64,000 bases of DNA, taken from Pararhizobium_B sp963760965 (lineage in GTDB: Bacteria; Pseudomonadota; Alphaproteobacteria; Rhizobiales; Rhizobiaceae). Positions 1-8,393 of the stretch are shown here, one piece after another. Numbering within the stretch: the first letter of the stretch is position 1; the number at the start of each line of letters is the position of its first letter. Position numbers and translations under genes: made by a program. The notes under the pieces were generated by a model. The model was not told the DNA's origin, made no database searches, and saw nothing but the letters and a program-made list of their open reading frames with translations. Location: the NCBI GenBank assembly GCA_963760965.1, contig CAVXEW010000013.1, positions 62,001-126,000 of the forward strand, given 5' to 3'.

Positions 1-2
1 GC

Positions 3-1538
3 TACGTCACCTCGGCGCGGGCGATTGTCGCCACCGGCACGCATCTCAGCAACCCGCGCACCGAGACCGCCGTCCTGAAGGCGCTGAAGATCGCGCGCGA
101 GAGCGGGGTACAGACGGCGCTCGACATCGACTACCGGCCGAACCTCTGGGGTGTCGCGGGCCATGGGGAGGGCGAGAGCCGGTTCGTCGAGAGCGCCCAG
201 GTTACGGAAAAGCTGCAGTCCACGCTGCACCTCTTCGATCTCGTCGTGGGCACCGAGGAGGAGTTCCACATCGCCGGCGGATCGACCGACACGCTCGCCG
301 CGCTTCGGGCGGTGCGCGCGGTCTCGGCTGCCACCCTCGTGTGCAAGCGCGGGCCGATGGGTGCCGTCGCCTTCTGCGGGGCCATTCCCGCCAGCCTCGA
401 CGACGGCGAGGCCGGGCCGGGCTTTCCGATCGAGGTCTTCAACGTGCTCGGGGCCGGCGACGGGTTCATGAGCGGTCTCCTGAAGGGCTGGCTCGACGGC
501 GAGCCCTGGCCGAAGGCTCTGGAATACGCCAATGCCTGCGGGGCGCTGGCGGTCAGCCGGCACGGCTGCACGCCGGCCTATCCGTCGCTCGCGGAGCTCG
601 AATACTTCCTGAAGCGCGGTGTCGTGCGTCCCGACCTGCGCAACGATCCGGAACTGGAGCAGGTCCATTGGGCGACCAACCGCCATGGCGACTGGTCCAC
701 GATGCGGGTCTTTGCCTTCGACCACCGGATGCAGATCGAGGAGATGGACGGCTTCACCTTGAAAAAGGGTGCGGCATTCAAGAACCTGTGCCTCGATGCG
801 GCCTTGCGGGTTCAGGATGGCCGGGTCGGCTACGGCATCCTCTGCGACAATCGCATCGGGCGGTCGGCGTTGTACCGGGCTTCGGGGACGGGCCTTTGGA
901 TCGGCCGGCCCTGCGAATGGCCCGGCTCGCGTCCGCTCGAACTCGAACCGGAACTGGAACCCGACTGCGGTACGCTCGTCGAATGGGCCCGCGAGGACGT
1001 CGCCAAGGTGCTCTGCTTCTGCCATCCCGCCGACGCCGCCGAGATGCGGGCGCGGCAGGAAGCGACGGTCAGGCGGCTGTTCACGGCAGCAAGGCGAAAC
1101 CGGCTGGAATTCCTGCTCGAGATCATTCCCTCCAGGGTCGGACCGGTGGATGAGACGACGGTGGCGACGCTCGTCCACCAGTTCTATGCGGCAGGCATCT
1201 GTCCCGACTGGTGGAAGCTGGAACCGATGCAGAGCGAAGCTGCCTGGCGCAATGCGATTGCGGCGATCGAGGCGCATGACGCGCACACGCGCGGGATCGT
1301 GGTGCTTGGCCTCGACGCGCCCGAGGCGGAGCTGGCGGCTTCCTTCTCCGTCGCGGCGCAGTTCGACCTCGTGAAGGGCTTCGCGGTCGGCCGCACGATC
1401 TTCGGCGATGTCGCCCGGGCATGGTTCAGGGACGAGATGGACGACGAGACGGCCGTGGCAAGGATGGCCGCGCGCTTTGCCGGGCTCTGCGACATTTGGG
1501 ACAAGGCGCGCGCCCGCGCCGGGGAGATGGTGGCATGA
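3..1538 (+). CDS. iolC: Bifunctional 5-dehydro-2-deoxygluconokinase / DUF2090 aldolase-like protein, 5'-truncated by window edge
   Basis: The frame is open from the first bases of the window, so the start lies upstream; 511 residues are visible. The first part is a PfkB sugar kinase ending with the catalytic signature VLGAGDGFMSG; it phosphorylates 5-dehydro-2-deoxy-D-gluconate in inositol catabolism. From about visible residue 220 (VHWATNRHGDW, FAFDHRMQ) to the end is a DUF2090 domain, the arrangement known from proteobacterial IolC, where this domain is thought to serve as the 5-dehydro-2-deoxyphosphogluconate aldolase. The stop overlaps the ATG of the iolD remnant (ATGA), so the two were an operon. 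Function is firm from the family; the aldolase role is family inference. Confidence 0.93.
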   Translation, partial: YVTSARAIVATGTHLSNPRTETAVLKALKIARESGVQTALDIDYRPNLWGVAGHGEGESRFVESAQVTEKLQSTLHLFDLVVGTEEEFHIAGGSTDTLAALRAVRAVSAATLVCKRGPMGAVAFCGAIPASLDDGEAGPGFPIEVFNVLGAGDGFMSGLLKGWLDGEPWPKALEYANACGALAVSRHGCTPAYPSLAELEYFLKRGVVRPDLRNDPELEQVHWATNRHGDWSTMRVFAFDHRMQIEEMDGFTLKKGAAFKNLCLDAALRVQDGRVGYGILCDNRIGRSALYRASGTGLWIGRPCEWPGSRPLELEPELEPDCGTLVEWAREDVAKVLCFCHPADAAEMRARQEATVRRLFTAARRNRLEFLLEIIPSRVGPVDETTVATLVHQFYAAGICPDWWKLEPMQSEAAWRNAIAAIEAHDAHTRGIVVLGLDAPEAELAASFSVAAQFDLVKGFAVGRTIFGDVARAWFRDEMDDETAVARMAARFAGLCDIWDKARARAGEMVA

Positions 1539-1982
1539 CGACGATCCGGCTGACTGTGGCGCAGGCGATGATGCGCTGGCTTTCAGTGCAGATGACCGAA
1601 GGGGGAGAGCGTTTCATCGAGGGCGTCTGGGCGATCTTCGGCCACGGCAACGTGGCGGGTATCGGCGAAGCGCTGCACGGGATCGGCGAGCGGCTGCCGA
1701 CATGGCGCGGCCAGAACGAGCAGACGATGGCGCACGCCGCGATCGCCTACGCCAAGACCAGAAAGCGACGCAGGGCAATGGCAGTGACCTCGTCGGTCGG
1801 GCCCGGTGCCACCAACATGGTGACAGCTGCGGCCCTTGCCCACGTTAACCGCCTGCCGGTACTGCTGATCGCGGGCGACGTCTTCGCCAATCGCCGCCCC
1901 GCAGACAGGCGGGCCGGAACGCCTCGAGAAGGCGCGCCTCCGCTATCAGGAAAATGCCGCCAGGCAACGTACATTCGACTGA
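1535..1982 (+). pseudogene. iolD: iolD remnant: N-terminus joined out of frame to a C-terminal tail
   Basis: IolD is a TPP-dependent 3D-(3,5/4)-trihydroxycyclohexane-1,2-dione hydrolase of about 610-640 residues. Here only about 122 residues of its N-terminus remain (ATG at 1535, motifs PTWRGQNEQTMAHAAIAYAK, SVGPGATNMVTAA, VFANRRP ending at 1900). After that, frame 2 turns to nonsense, while frame 3 (from about 1905) reads a tail (ERLEKARLRYQENAARQRTF, stop 1980-1982) that resembles the end of IolD. The TPP-binding core is gone, so about 480 codons are missing and the junction is out of frame. The tail match is from memory of the family and less sure than the N-terminal one. iolE, often found between iolD and iolB, is also absent: iolB starts 13 bases later. 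Confidence 0.82.
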
Positions 1983-1995
1983 GGAGATCGAAGCC

Positions 1996-2805
1996 ATGTC
2001 CCAACTCCAGCGCAAGCCCTTCGGGTCCCACGGCAAGGTTCACGAGATCACCCCCCAATCGGCAGGATGGCGCCATGTCGGGTTCTCGCTCTACCGTCTG
2101 CGACCCGGCGAGGCCGCATGCGAGGCGACTGGCGATCGCGAGGTCATCCTCGTCATGGTCGAGGGCAAGGCTCGCTTTCATGCCGCCGGACGCGACTGGG
2201 GCGAACTCGGCGAGCGGATGAATGTCTTCGAGAAGTCCCCTCCGCACTGTCTCTACCTGCCCGACGGCGAGGAGTGGCGTGCCGAGGCGACGACCGACTG
2301 CGTGATCGCCGTCTGCTCGGCGCCGGGCAAGAGTGGCCATGAAGCCCGTCGGATCGGGCCCGGCGGCATCACGCTCACCGAGCGTGGCAAGGGAACGAAC
2401 ACCCGCCAGATCAACAACATCGCGATGGAAAACGAGGACTATTGCGACAGCCTTCTGGTGACGGAGGTCTTCACGCCCGCCGGCCACTGGTCGTCCTATC
2501 CGAGCCACCGCCACGACGAGGATGACTATCCGCGCATCACCTATCTGGAAGAAACCTACTACCACCGCCTGAATCCGGCCGACGGTTTCGGTATCCAGCG
2601 CGTCTTTACCGAAGACGGAACGCTGGACGAAACCATGGCGGTCGCCGACGGGGACGTCGTGCTGGTGCCGCGCGGCCACCACCCCTGCGGCGCGCCCTAC
2701 GGTTTCGAGATGTACTACCTCAACGTCATGGCCGGGCCGCTGCGCAAATGGCGCTTCCAGGCCCATCCGGCCGTCGAATGGATCATGGAGCGCGATGCCG
2801 GATGA
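1996..2805 (+). CDS. iolB: 5-deoxy-glucuronate isomerase
   Basis: A 269-residue IolB, full family length, which isomerises 5-deoxy-D-glucuronate to 5-dehydro-2-deoxy-D-gluconate, the substrate of IolC. It is a double-cupin protein; the second cupin carries the metal-binding pattern SYPSHRHDEDDYPRITYLEE and the later PRGHHPCGAPYG. The start at 1996 is set by GAGGAGAT a few bases upstream; an in-frame ATG at 1954 lies inside the iolD tail and is not preferred. The gene itself shows no damage, in contrast with the neighbouring iolD, so it may still be expressed from the iolC promoter. Confidence 0.95.
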   Translation: MSQLQRKPFGSHGKVHEITPQSAGWRHVGFSLYRLRPGEAACEATGDREVILVMVEGKARFHAAGRDWGELGERMNVFEKSPPHCLYLPDGEEWRAEATTDCVIAVCSAPGKSGHEARRIGPGGITLTERGKGTNTRQINNIAMENEDYCDSLLVTEVFTPAGHWSSYPSHRHDEDDYPRITYLEETYYHRLNPADGFGIQRVFTEDGTLDETMAVADGDVVLVPRGHHPCGAPYGFEMYYLNVMAGPLRKWRFQAHPAVEWIMERDAG

Positions 2806-3382
2806 TCGCCCGTGCGCTGAACCAGCGCACCGCTCCCGGTCTCGCCTGCGAGGCATTCCTCGATCTCGCCGTCGGGAACGGACCATCGGCATCGAGGCGC
2901 GTAATCAACAATGAAGCGGTGCCGGGGAAGTCCGGCCGGATCCAGCACGTCTTCAATCCGGCGACGGGCCAGCAATCGGGCGCGGCCTCCAGAATGCCGG
3001 AAAGCAGCGGTTCGCCCGCGCCGAGGAGCGCGGCAAAGTGGAGTTCGAAGCCCGGGAGATTCTGCTGGAGTTGTCCGGGGGCAGCCTGGAAAAGGATTTC
3101 GGCCTCGAGGCCTTCATCCTTCTGTTGCGAACGAAATGCCCTGGCTGATCTTTCCCGGCGGCCGTGCGGAGGTGGCGGAGAAGCCGGGCCTTGCGGCGGC
3201 GTCATGCAACTGGCATCAAGCACCGGGGGACACCGCCGCATCATGGCGAGCATCCCCGGCCAAGTGCTCGCTCGCAGAACCGGCGCGCTCAAGCCCGGCA
3301 GGCGTATTTCCGCCGGGCCGTTTCGCGAACATGAGCCTGGCAGCGCTGCAGGGTACAGTCTGCTCCAACAGAGGAAGAAGAG
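2806..3382. other. 577-bp stretch without an intact gene; degraded coding sequence
   Basis: No convincing complete gene is present on either strand. It holds the mmsA/iolA-like scrap at 2901-2975. Frame 2 at 2987-3148 reads a coding-looking piece (VEFEAREILLELSGGSLEKD, stop 3146-3148) that I cannot assign. The rest (3150-3370) is GC-rich with no recognised motif. Position between iolB and the DapA-like gene, plus the scraps, suggests eroded inositol-pathway sequence. Confidence 0.5.
2901..2975 (+). pseudogene. Scrap of methylmalonate-semialdehyde dehydrogenase N-terminus
   Basis: Frame 3 reads VINNEAVPGKSGRIQHVFNP then ATGQ. This closely resembles the opening of MmsA/IolA aldehyde dehydrogenases (pattern F-I-x-G-K-x-V-x-G-x-S-G-R-x-x-x-V-F-N-P-A-T-G). 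After residue ATGQ the frame no longer looks like an aldehyde dehydrogenase, and no cofactor or active-site motif follows, so only about 25 codons survive. IolA performs the last step of inositol catabolism, which fits the context. The match is short, so the identity is probable rather than certain. Confidence 0.5.
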
Positions 3383-4300
3383 ATGAAAGACATCCTGACC
3401 GGCATTCTCCCCGTCGCCCCGACGCCGTTCGACGACGATGGCCGGGTCGACGCGGACGGCATGAAGCGCGTCATCGACTGCATGATCGACCAGGGCGTCG
3501 ACGCCATCTGCATCCTCGCCAACTATTCCGAACAGTTCCTGCTGTCGGACGAGGAGCGCGCCCTGCTTACGCGCCTCAGCCTGGAACATGCGGCGGGCCG
3601 CGTGCCGATGATCGTCACGATCAGCCATTTCAGCACCGACATCGTGCGGCGTCGGGCGAAGGAGGCGGAAGCCATGGGGGCGTCGATGGTGATGATGATG
3701 CCGCCCTATCACGGCTCCGGCCTCTACCCGGCCGCCGAAGGCATCTTCGAGCACTTCAAGGCGGCCAGCGACGCGGTCTCGATCCCGATCATGGTGCAGG
3801 ATGCGCCGCTGTCGGGCATCAACCTGCCTGTCGACCTCATGGCTCGCATGGCGCGCGAGCTCGAGAACGTCTCCTACTTCAAGATCGAGTGCCCGTTTGC
3901 CGCCGACAAGCTCGCCGCCCTGATCGAGGCGGCCGGCGACCACATCGCCGGGCCGTTCGACGGCGAGGAGGCCGTGACGCTGCTCGCCGACCTCGATGCC
4001 GGGGCGACCGGAACGATGACCTCGGCGATGTTCCCCGACAGGATCCGGCCGATCGTCACCGAGTACCGGGCGGGCGACAAGGATGCCGCGCTCAAGCACT
4101 GGACCGCGTGCCTGCCGCTGATCAACCACGAGAACCGCCAGTGCGGGCTCAGGGCGACGAAGGCGGTCTTCAAGGAAGGCGGCGTGATCCGCAGCGACCA
4201 TGTGCGCCATCCCCTCAGGCCGCTGTCGGAACGCACCCGGTCGCGGCTGCTGCAACTGGCGCGAGACCTGGACATTCTGGCATTGCGCTGGGGAAGCTGA
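3383..4300 (+). CDS. Dihydrodipicolinate synthase (DapA)-superfamily aldolase/dehydratase
   Basis: A 305-residue class I aldolase-fold protein of usual length. The opening ILPVAPTPFDDDGRVD is typical of the family, and K167 in SYFKIECP is the expected Schiff-base lysine. The usual DapA G-T-T-G-E substrate loop is replaced by LANYSEQFLL (residues 45-54), so it is probably not the lysine-biosynthesis enzyme but one acting on a keto-acid sugar derivative. The start follows GAGGAAGAAG. It stands alone after the decayed inositol genes and converges with the TetR gene. Substrate unknown. Confidence 0.8.
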   Translation: MKDILTGILPVAPTPFDDDGRVDADGMKRVIDCMIDQGVDAICILANYSEQFLLSDEERALLTRLSLEHAAGRVPMIVTISHFSTDIVRRRAKEAEAMGASMVMMMPPYHGSGLYPAAEGIFEHFKAASDAVSIPIMVQDAPLSGINLPVDLMARMARELENVSYFKIECPFAADKLAALIEAAGDHIAGPFDGEEAVTLLADLDAGATGTMTSAMFPDRIRPIVTEYRAGDKDAALKHWTACLPLINHENRQCGLRATKAVFKEGGVIRSDHVRHPLRPLSERTRSRLLQLARDLDILALRWGS

Positions 4301-4369
4301 GGCTGACCCGGTGCCCCTTCCGCCTGCGCGCGGATCGTCCGATGCACGCCACGGCTCTTCTCGTCCCGG

Positions 4370-5027
4370 TCATGAAGTCGCGGTGACGGTTTCCGTTTCT
4401 GGCCGGTAGCCGTGGCGCGCGTGGAAGCGTGCGAGTTCCCGGCCGCTCGGGGCATGGCCTGAATAGGTCTTCACATAGGCCGGGATGCGGGCCATGCGGG
4501 TTGCGAGGCTTTCCTCGACCTGCATGGAAATATAGCCGATCTGCACGAGATAGACGGTTCTCGCGCGCACGTCGGCCTCTTCGGGATCGAAGCCGAAACG
4601 CTGGAACATCGAACGCATGGCCGCCAGTCGCGCTTCGTCCGCGGCGGCCACGCGCTCCATGACCGCTTCCGACTGGTGCGCCCAGCCCCGGATCGCGAAG
4701 TCGAAGCGGGGCTCGAAGCGCGTTTCGTCGAGGAAGACGCCGATCACGTTGAGGACGGCCTCCGCAATTGTTTCGGCATAGGCCTCGCAGGCGGCGACGA
4801 GCGCGCCGGTGTTCTGCTTGTCCCAGCTGTCCAGAAGGGCACTCGAGGAGAGCCGCCCGTCCTTGAAGAACCAGTAGAAGCTCGTCCGCGAAAGGTTGAG
4901 CCGGGTCGGCCAGCGGCTGGATCTTCACCGCCTCGATGCCGCTCTCGAGAAATGCCGCTTTCGCCGCCTCCAGCCAGACCTCGGGCGATCCGCGCCAGCC
5001 TGACGATCTGCGTCTCTTCTCGTTCAT
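4370..5027 (-). pseudogene. TetR-family regulator, single +1 frameshift
   Basis: Read from 5027 downward, the first frame gives MNEKRRRSSGWRGSPEVWLE and continues to VKIQPLAD. The rest of the protein is one frame over: RLNLSRTSFYWFFKD (recognition helix region), then the ligand-binding domain including TRFEPRFDFAIRGWAHQSEA and a C-terminus ending TVTATS. Removing one base of the GGG run at 4903-4905 restores about 218 residues, normal for the family. The gene is divergent from the flavin oxidoreductase gene and is its likely local regulator. Because only one base is extra, sequence error is as likely as real loss. Confidence 0.82.
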
Positions 5028-5085
5028 TGCTCATGCGTCGAAGGGTAGCCGCCGGCGGCCGGGCGGACAAGAAAAATATTCATCC

Positions 5086-7192
5086 ATGACTATAAACTTG
5101 ACGATAGTGAACATTTCTGCGAATCCTTCCTGCCGATCCAGGGAGATCTCCGATGTCGCGAACGATCCGCTCCTGCAGCCCTACACGCTCAAGCACCTGA
5201 CGCTGAAGAACCGGCTGATGATCACCAGCCACGAGCCCGCCTATCCGGAGGACGGGATGCCGAAGGAGCGCTACCGCGCCTATCACGCGGAGCGGGCGCG
5301 GGCGGGCGTGGCGCTGACGATGACGGCGGGGTCTGCGTCGGTGGCGCGCGACAGCCCGCCGGTCTTCAACAACATCCTCGCCTGGAAGGACGAGGTCGTC
5401 GGCTGGATGCGGCAGCTCGCCGACGAATGCCACGAGCATGGCTGCGCGGTGATGATCCAGCTCACCCATCTCGGCCGCCGCACGCGCTGGGACAAGGCCG
5501 ACTGGCTGCCGGTCGTCTCCGCCAGCCATGAGCGCGAGGCCTCGCACAAGGCCTTTCCGAAAAAGGTCGAGGACTGGGATATCGCAAGGCTCGTCGAGGA
5601 CTACGCATCTGCCGCCGAGCGGATGCAGGCAGCCGGCCTCGACGGCATCGAGATCCAGGCCTACGGCCATCTGATGGACCAGTTCTGGTCGCCGCTGACC
5701 AACGATCTCGACGGCCCCTATGGCGGCAGCCTCGACAACCGGCTTCGCTTTACCTTCGAGACGCTGGCGGCGATCCGCAAGCGCGTCGGCAGCGAGTTCA
5801 TCGTCGGCGTTCGCTACACCGGCGACGAAGACCTTCCCGGCGGGCTCACGAAGGAAGACGGGCTCGAAATCTCGCGCCGCCTGAAAGCCTGCGGCATGGT
5901 CGATTTCCTCAACGTCGTGAAAGGGCATATCGACACCGATGCCGGCCTGACCGACGTGATCCCCGTGCAGGGCATGCGCAGCGCGCCGCATCTGGATTTC
6001 GCCGGCGAAATCCGCGCCGCGACAAACTTCCCGACCTTCCACGCCGCCAAGATCCAGGACGTCGCGACCGCCCGCCACGCGATCGCCGAAGGCAAGCTGG
6101 ACATGGTCGGCATGACCCGCGCCCACATGGCCGACCCGCACATCGTGGCGAAGATCCTGCGCGGCGAGGAAGAGCGCATCCGCCCCTGCGTCGGGGCGAA
6201 CTACTGCCTCGACCGGATCTACCAGGGCGGGTGCCGCATTCTGCATTCACAACCCCTCCACTGGTCGCGAACTCTCCATGCCGCACGAAATTCGGCCGGC
6301 GGAGAAGAAACGCCGTGTCGTCGTCGTCGGAGCCGGGCCTGCGGGCATGGAAGCCGCCCGCGTCGCGGCCGGGCGCGGGCACGAGGTCATCGTCCACGAG
6401 GCGGCGAGCGATCCCGGTGGGCAGATCCGCCTGACCGCGCAGACCGAGCGCAGGGCAGAGATGATGCAAATCGTCCAGTGGCGCTTGTCCGAGTGCGAGC
6501 GTCTCGGCGTCGCCTTCCGCTTCAACAGCCTGGCCGGGGCCGAGGACGTTCTCGCCGACGATCCGGATGTCGTGATAATCGCAACCGGCGGCCTCCCGCA
6601 CACCGAGATCCTGGCCGAGGGCAACGAGCTTGTCGTATCGGCCTGGGACATCCTCTCCGGCGACGTCCAGCCGGGCGCAAACGTGCTGATCCACGACGAT
6701 GCGGGGGATTACGCAGCGCTGCAGGCGGCCGAGAAAATCGCCGTCACCGGAGCGAGGGTCGAGATCATGACGCGCGACCGCATGTTCGCGTCCGAAGTCA
6801 TGGCGATGTCGCTGACGCCCTCCATGCGCGTTCTCCAGAAGCACGACGTGACCTTCACCGTCACCTGGAAGCTCGACGCCGTCCGCCGTGACGGCAACGA
6901 ACTCGTCGCCACGATCGGCAGCGACTACGGCGGCGTCCGGCGCGAGCGCCGCGTCGACCAGATCGTCGTCAACCACGGCACGCGGCCGCTCGACGGCATC
7001 TATTTCGAGATGAAGCCCGGCTCGCGCAATCTCGGTGCGGTCGACTACGAGGCGCTGGTGGCGGTGCGCCCGCAGGCGCTGGCGACGAACCCCGAAGGGC
7101 GGTACGATCTCTACCGCATCGGCGACGCCGTTGCGGCGCGCAACACGCATGCCGCAATCTACGATGCCCTGCGGCTGGCGAGAGCGATCTGA
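5086..7192 (+). pseudogene. NADH:flavin oxidoreductase, N-methylproline demethylase-like (FMN/4Fe-4S/FAD), single +1 frameshift
   Basis: Old-yellow-enzyme type fusion of about 680-700 residues. An FMN TIM barrel (LLQPYTLKHLTLKNRLM, IQLTHLGRRTRW, GLDGIEIQAYGHLMDQFWSP) is followed by the iron-sulfur segment RPCVGANYCLDRIYQGG and then an FAD/NAD(P)-binding half (RRVVVVGAGPAGMEAARVAA). The frame changes at GGG 6229-6231; dropping one G joins the halves as QGGAAFCIHNPSTGRE. Relatives include N-methylproline demethylase, dimethylamine/trimethylamine dehydrogenases and 2,4-dienoyl-CoA reductase. The start is uncertain: ATG 5086 is in frame, whereas ATG 5153 has a good GGAG site but is one base out of register with the conserved DPLLQPY. 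Confidence 0.85.
5089..5108. promoter_or_regulatory. Candidate TetR operator in the divergent region
   Basis: ACTAT (5089-5093) and ATAGT (5104-5108) form an inverted repeat with a 10-base spacer; arms extend to 7 bases with one mismatch (TGACTAT / ATAGTGA). It lies in the short AT-richer stretch between the TetR gene and the flavin oxidoreductase, where an autoregulatory operator is expected. Short arms make this tentative. Confidence 0.3.
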
Positions 7193-7274
7193 CGGTGGCC
7201 GCGCGCGAGCGGACAAGCCGGCGATCGGCGCGGATCCGTAGGCCGCGACCTGCGGATCGGGCGGGCTGAAGGGC

Positions 7275-8393
7275 TCAGATGTCGATGACGACGGGTCCGC
7301 GCGGCCGCGAACAGCACAGCAGGAGCTCGCCGGGCGCCAGTTCTTCGAGTGGTTCTTCGAAATACTCGACGTCGCCGGAGAGGAGCCTGCTCTTGCACGT
7401 CGAACAGATGCCCGCCCGGCAGCTGAAATCCGGCTCGAGGCCTTGCGCTTCGGCGAAATCGAGCAGCGAGCCGGCCTTCCCGTCCCATGTCGCCCGCAGC
7501 CCCGACTTGCGGAATTCGATGACAGGCGCTTCGCCTGCGGCACCCGAAACCGCTTCAGGCGCAGCGACGACCGGCTCTGCCGGGCCCGGCTTCTCGTCGA
7601 GGACGGCTGCGGGGCCGAAGAATTCGTAAGCGATGCGGGCCGTCGGCACGCCGAGCGAACGCAGCATCGGATAAACCGTCCTCATGAACGGCGGCGGTCC
7701 GCACATGTAGAAATCGTAGTCGTCCAGCGGCAACAGGGACTGAAGAAGCGCGCGTGTGACCATGCCCTCGCTGTGGTGGCGGCCCGAGGCACGGTCCTCG
7801 CTCGCCGGGAAGCGGTAGCAGACATGGACGCGAAGGCCGGGGCGCGACCGCGCCAGTGCGTCGACCTCGTCGCCCAGCGCGTGGACCTCGCCGTTGTCGC
7901 AGGCGTGGATGAAAAAGGCCGCGCGGTTGCTCGCCGTCGCAAGCCGCTCGAACATCGCGACGAGAGGTGTCAGCCCGACCCCTCCGCTGATCAGGACCAC
8001 GGGCCGGTCGCTCGTCTCGTCGAGCACGAAGGTGCCGCGCGGGCCGGCCGCCAGCAATTCGTCGCCGACCTCGACGCGGTCGTGCAGATGGTTCGACACG
8101 CGCCCGGCGGGAAGGCCGGCCGAAGTCGCCGGCTCGCGCTTGACGCTGATGCGGTAGCGGCCGGGCGTGCCGAAGCGGGAGACGCTGTAGTTCCTCACCT
8201 CGAAGGCCGCGGCGCTCTCGCCGGGCACGCGGAAGACGAGAAACTGGCCGGGTCGATAGTCCTGCCAGTCCCCGGGATCGACCGGCTCCAGGTGGAAAGA
8301 GGTGATGGTTGCGCTCTCGCGCACCTTTCCGACCACCTTCAGCCGCCGGAACCCGCCCGACTGTCCGGCATCGGGGATGATCGAGTTCGTCAT
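7275..8393 (-). CDS. Ferredoxin-NADP reductase-type electron transfer protein (FAD, NAD, C-terminal 2Fe-2S) for the Rieske oxygenase
   Basis: A 372-residue reductase. Order of domains: FAD-binding barrel (PGQFLVFRVPG, EVRNYSVS), NAD-binding domain (LISGGVGLTPLVAMFERL, MCGPPPFM), and a C-terminal plant-type 2Fe-2S domain with cysteines in SCRAGICSTCKS and LLLCCSRP. It passes electrons from NAD(P)H to the oxygenase encoded just upstream; the genes overlap by 4 bases (ATGA), so they are co-translated. The domain order differs from typical VanB proteins only in detail and resembles hybrid-cluster-protein reductases. Cytoplasmic. Confidence 0.9.
   Translation of the reverse strand: MTNSIIPDAGQSGGFRRLKVVGKVRESATITSFHLEPVDPGDWQDYRPGQFLVFRVPGESAAAFEVRNYSVSRFGTPGRYRISVKREPATSAGLPAGRVSNHLHDRVEVGDELLAAGPRGTFVLDETSDRPVVLISGGVGLTPLVAMFERLATASNRAAFFIHACDNGEVHALGDEVDALARSRPGLRVHVCYRFPASEDRASGRHHSEGMVTRALLQSLLPLDDYDFYMCGPPPFMRTVYPMLRSLGVPTARIAYEFFGPAAVLDEKPGPAEPVVAAPEAVSGAAGEAPVIEFRKSGLRATWDGKAGSLLDFAEAQGLEPDFSCRAGICSTCKSRLLSGDVEYFEEPLEELAPGELLLCCSRPRGPVVIDI

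Noticed and set aside
2783..4255. Long minus-strand open frame (490 codons) opposite the DapA-like gene
   Set aside because: It is antisense to a clearly conserved gene, is rich in Arg, His and Asp, has no family motif, and reflects high third-position GC.
6225..6245. Programmed +1 frameshifting in the flavin oxidoreductase
   Set aside because: No shifty stop or stimulatory signal; the same kind of extra base occurs in four unrelated genes, so error is simpler.
5080..6246. 388-codon minus-strand frame opposite the flavin oxidoreductase
   Set aside because: The plus strand holds an unmistakable FMN barrel; the antisense translation has no motif and no ribosome site.
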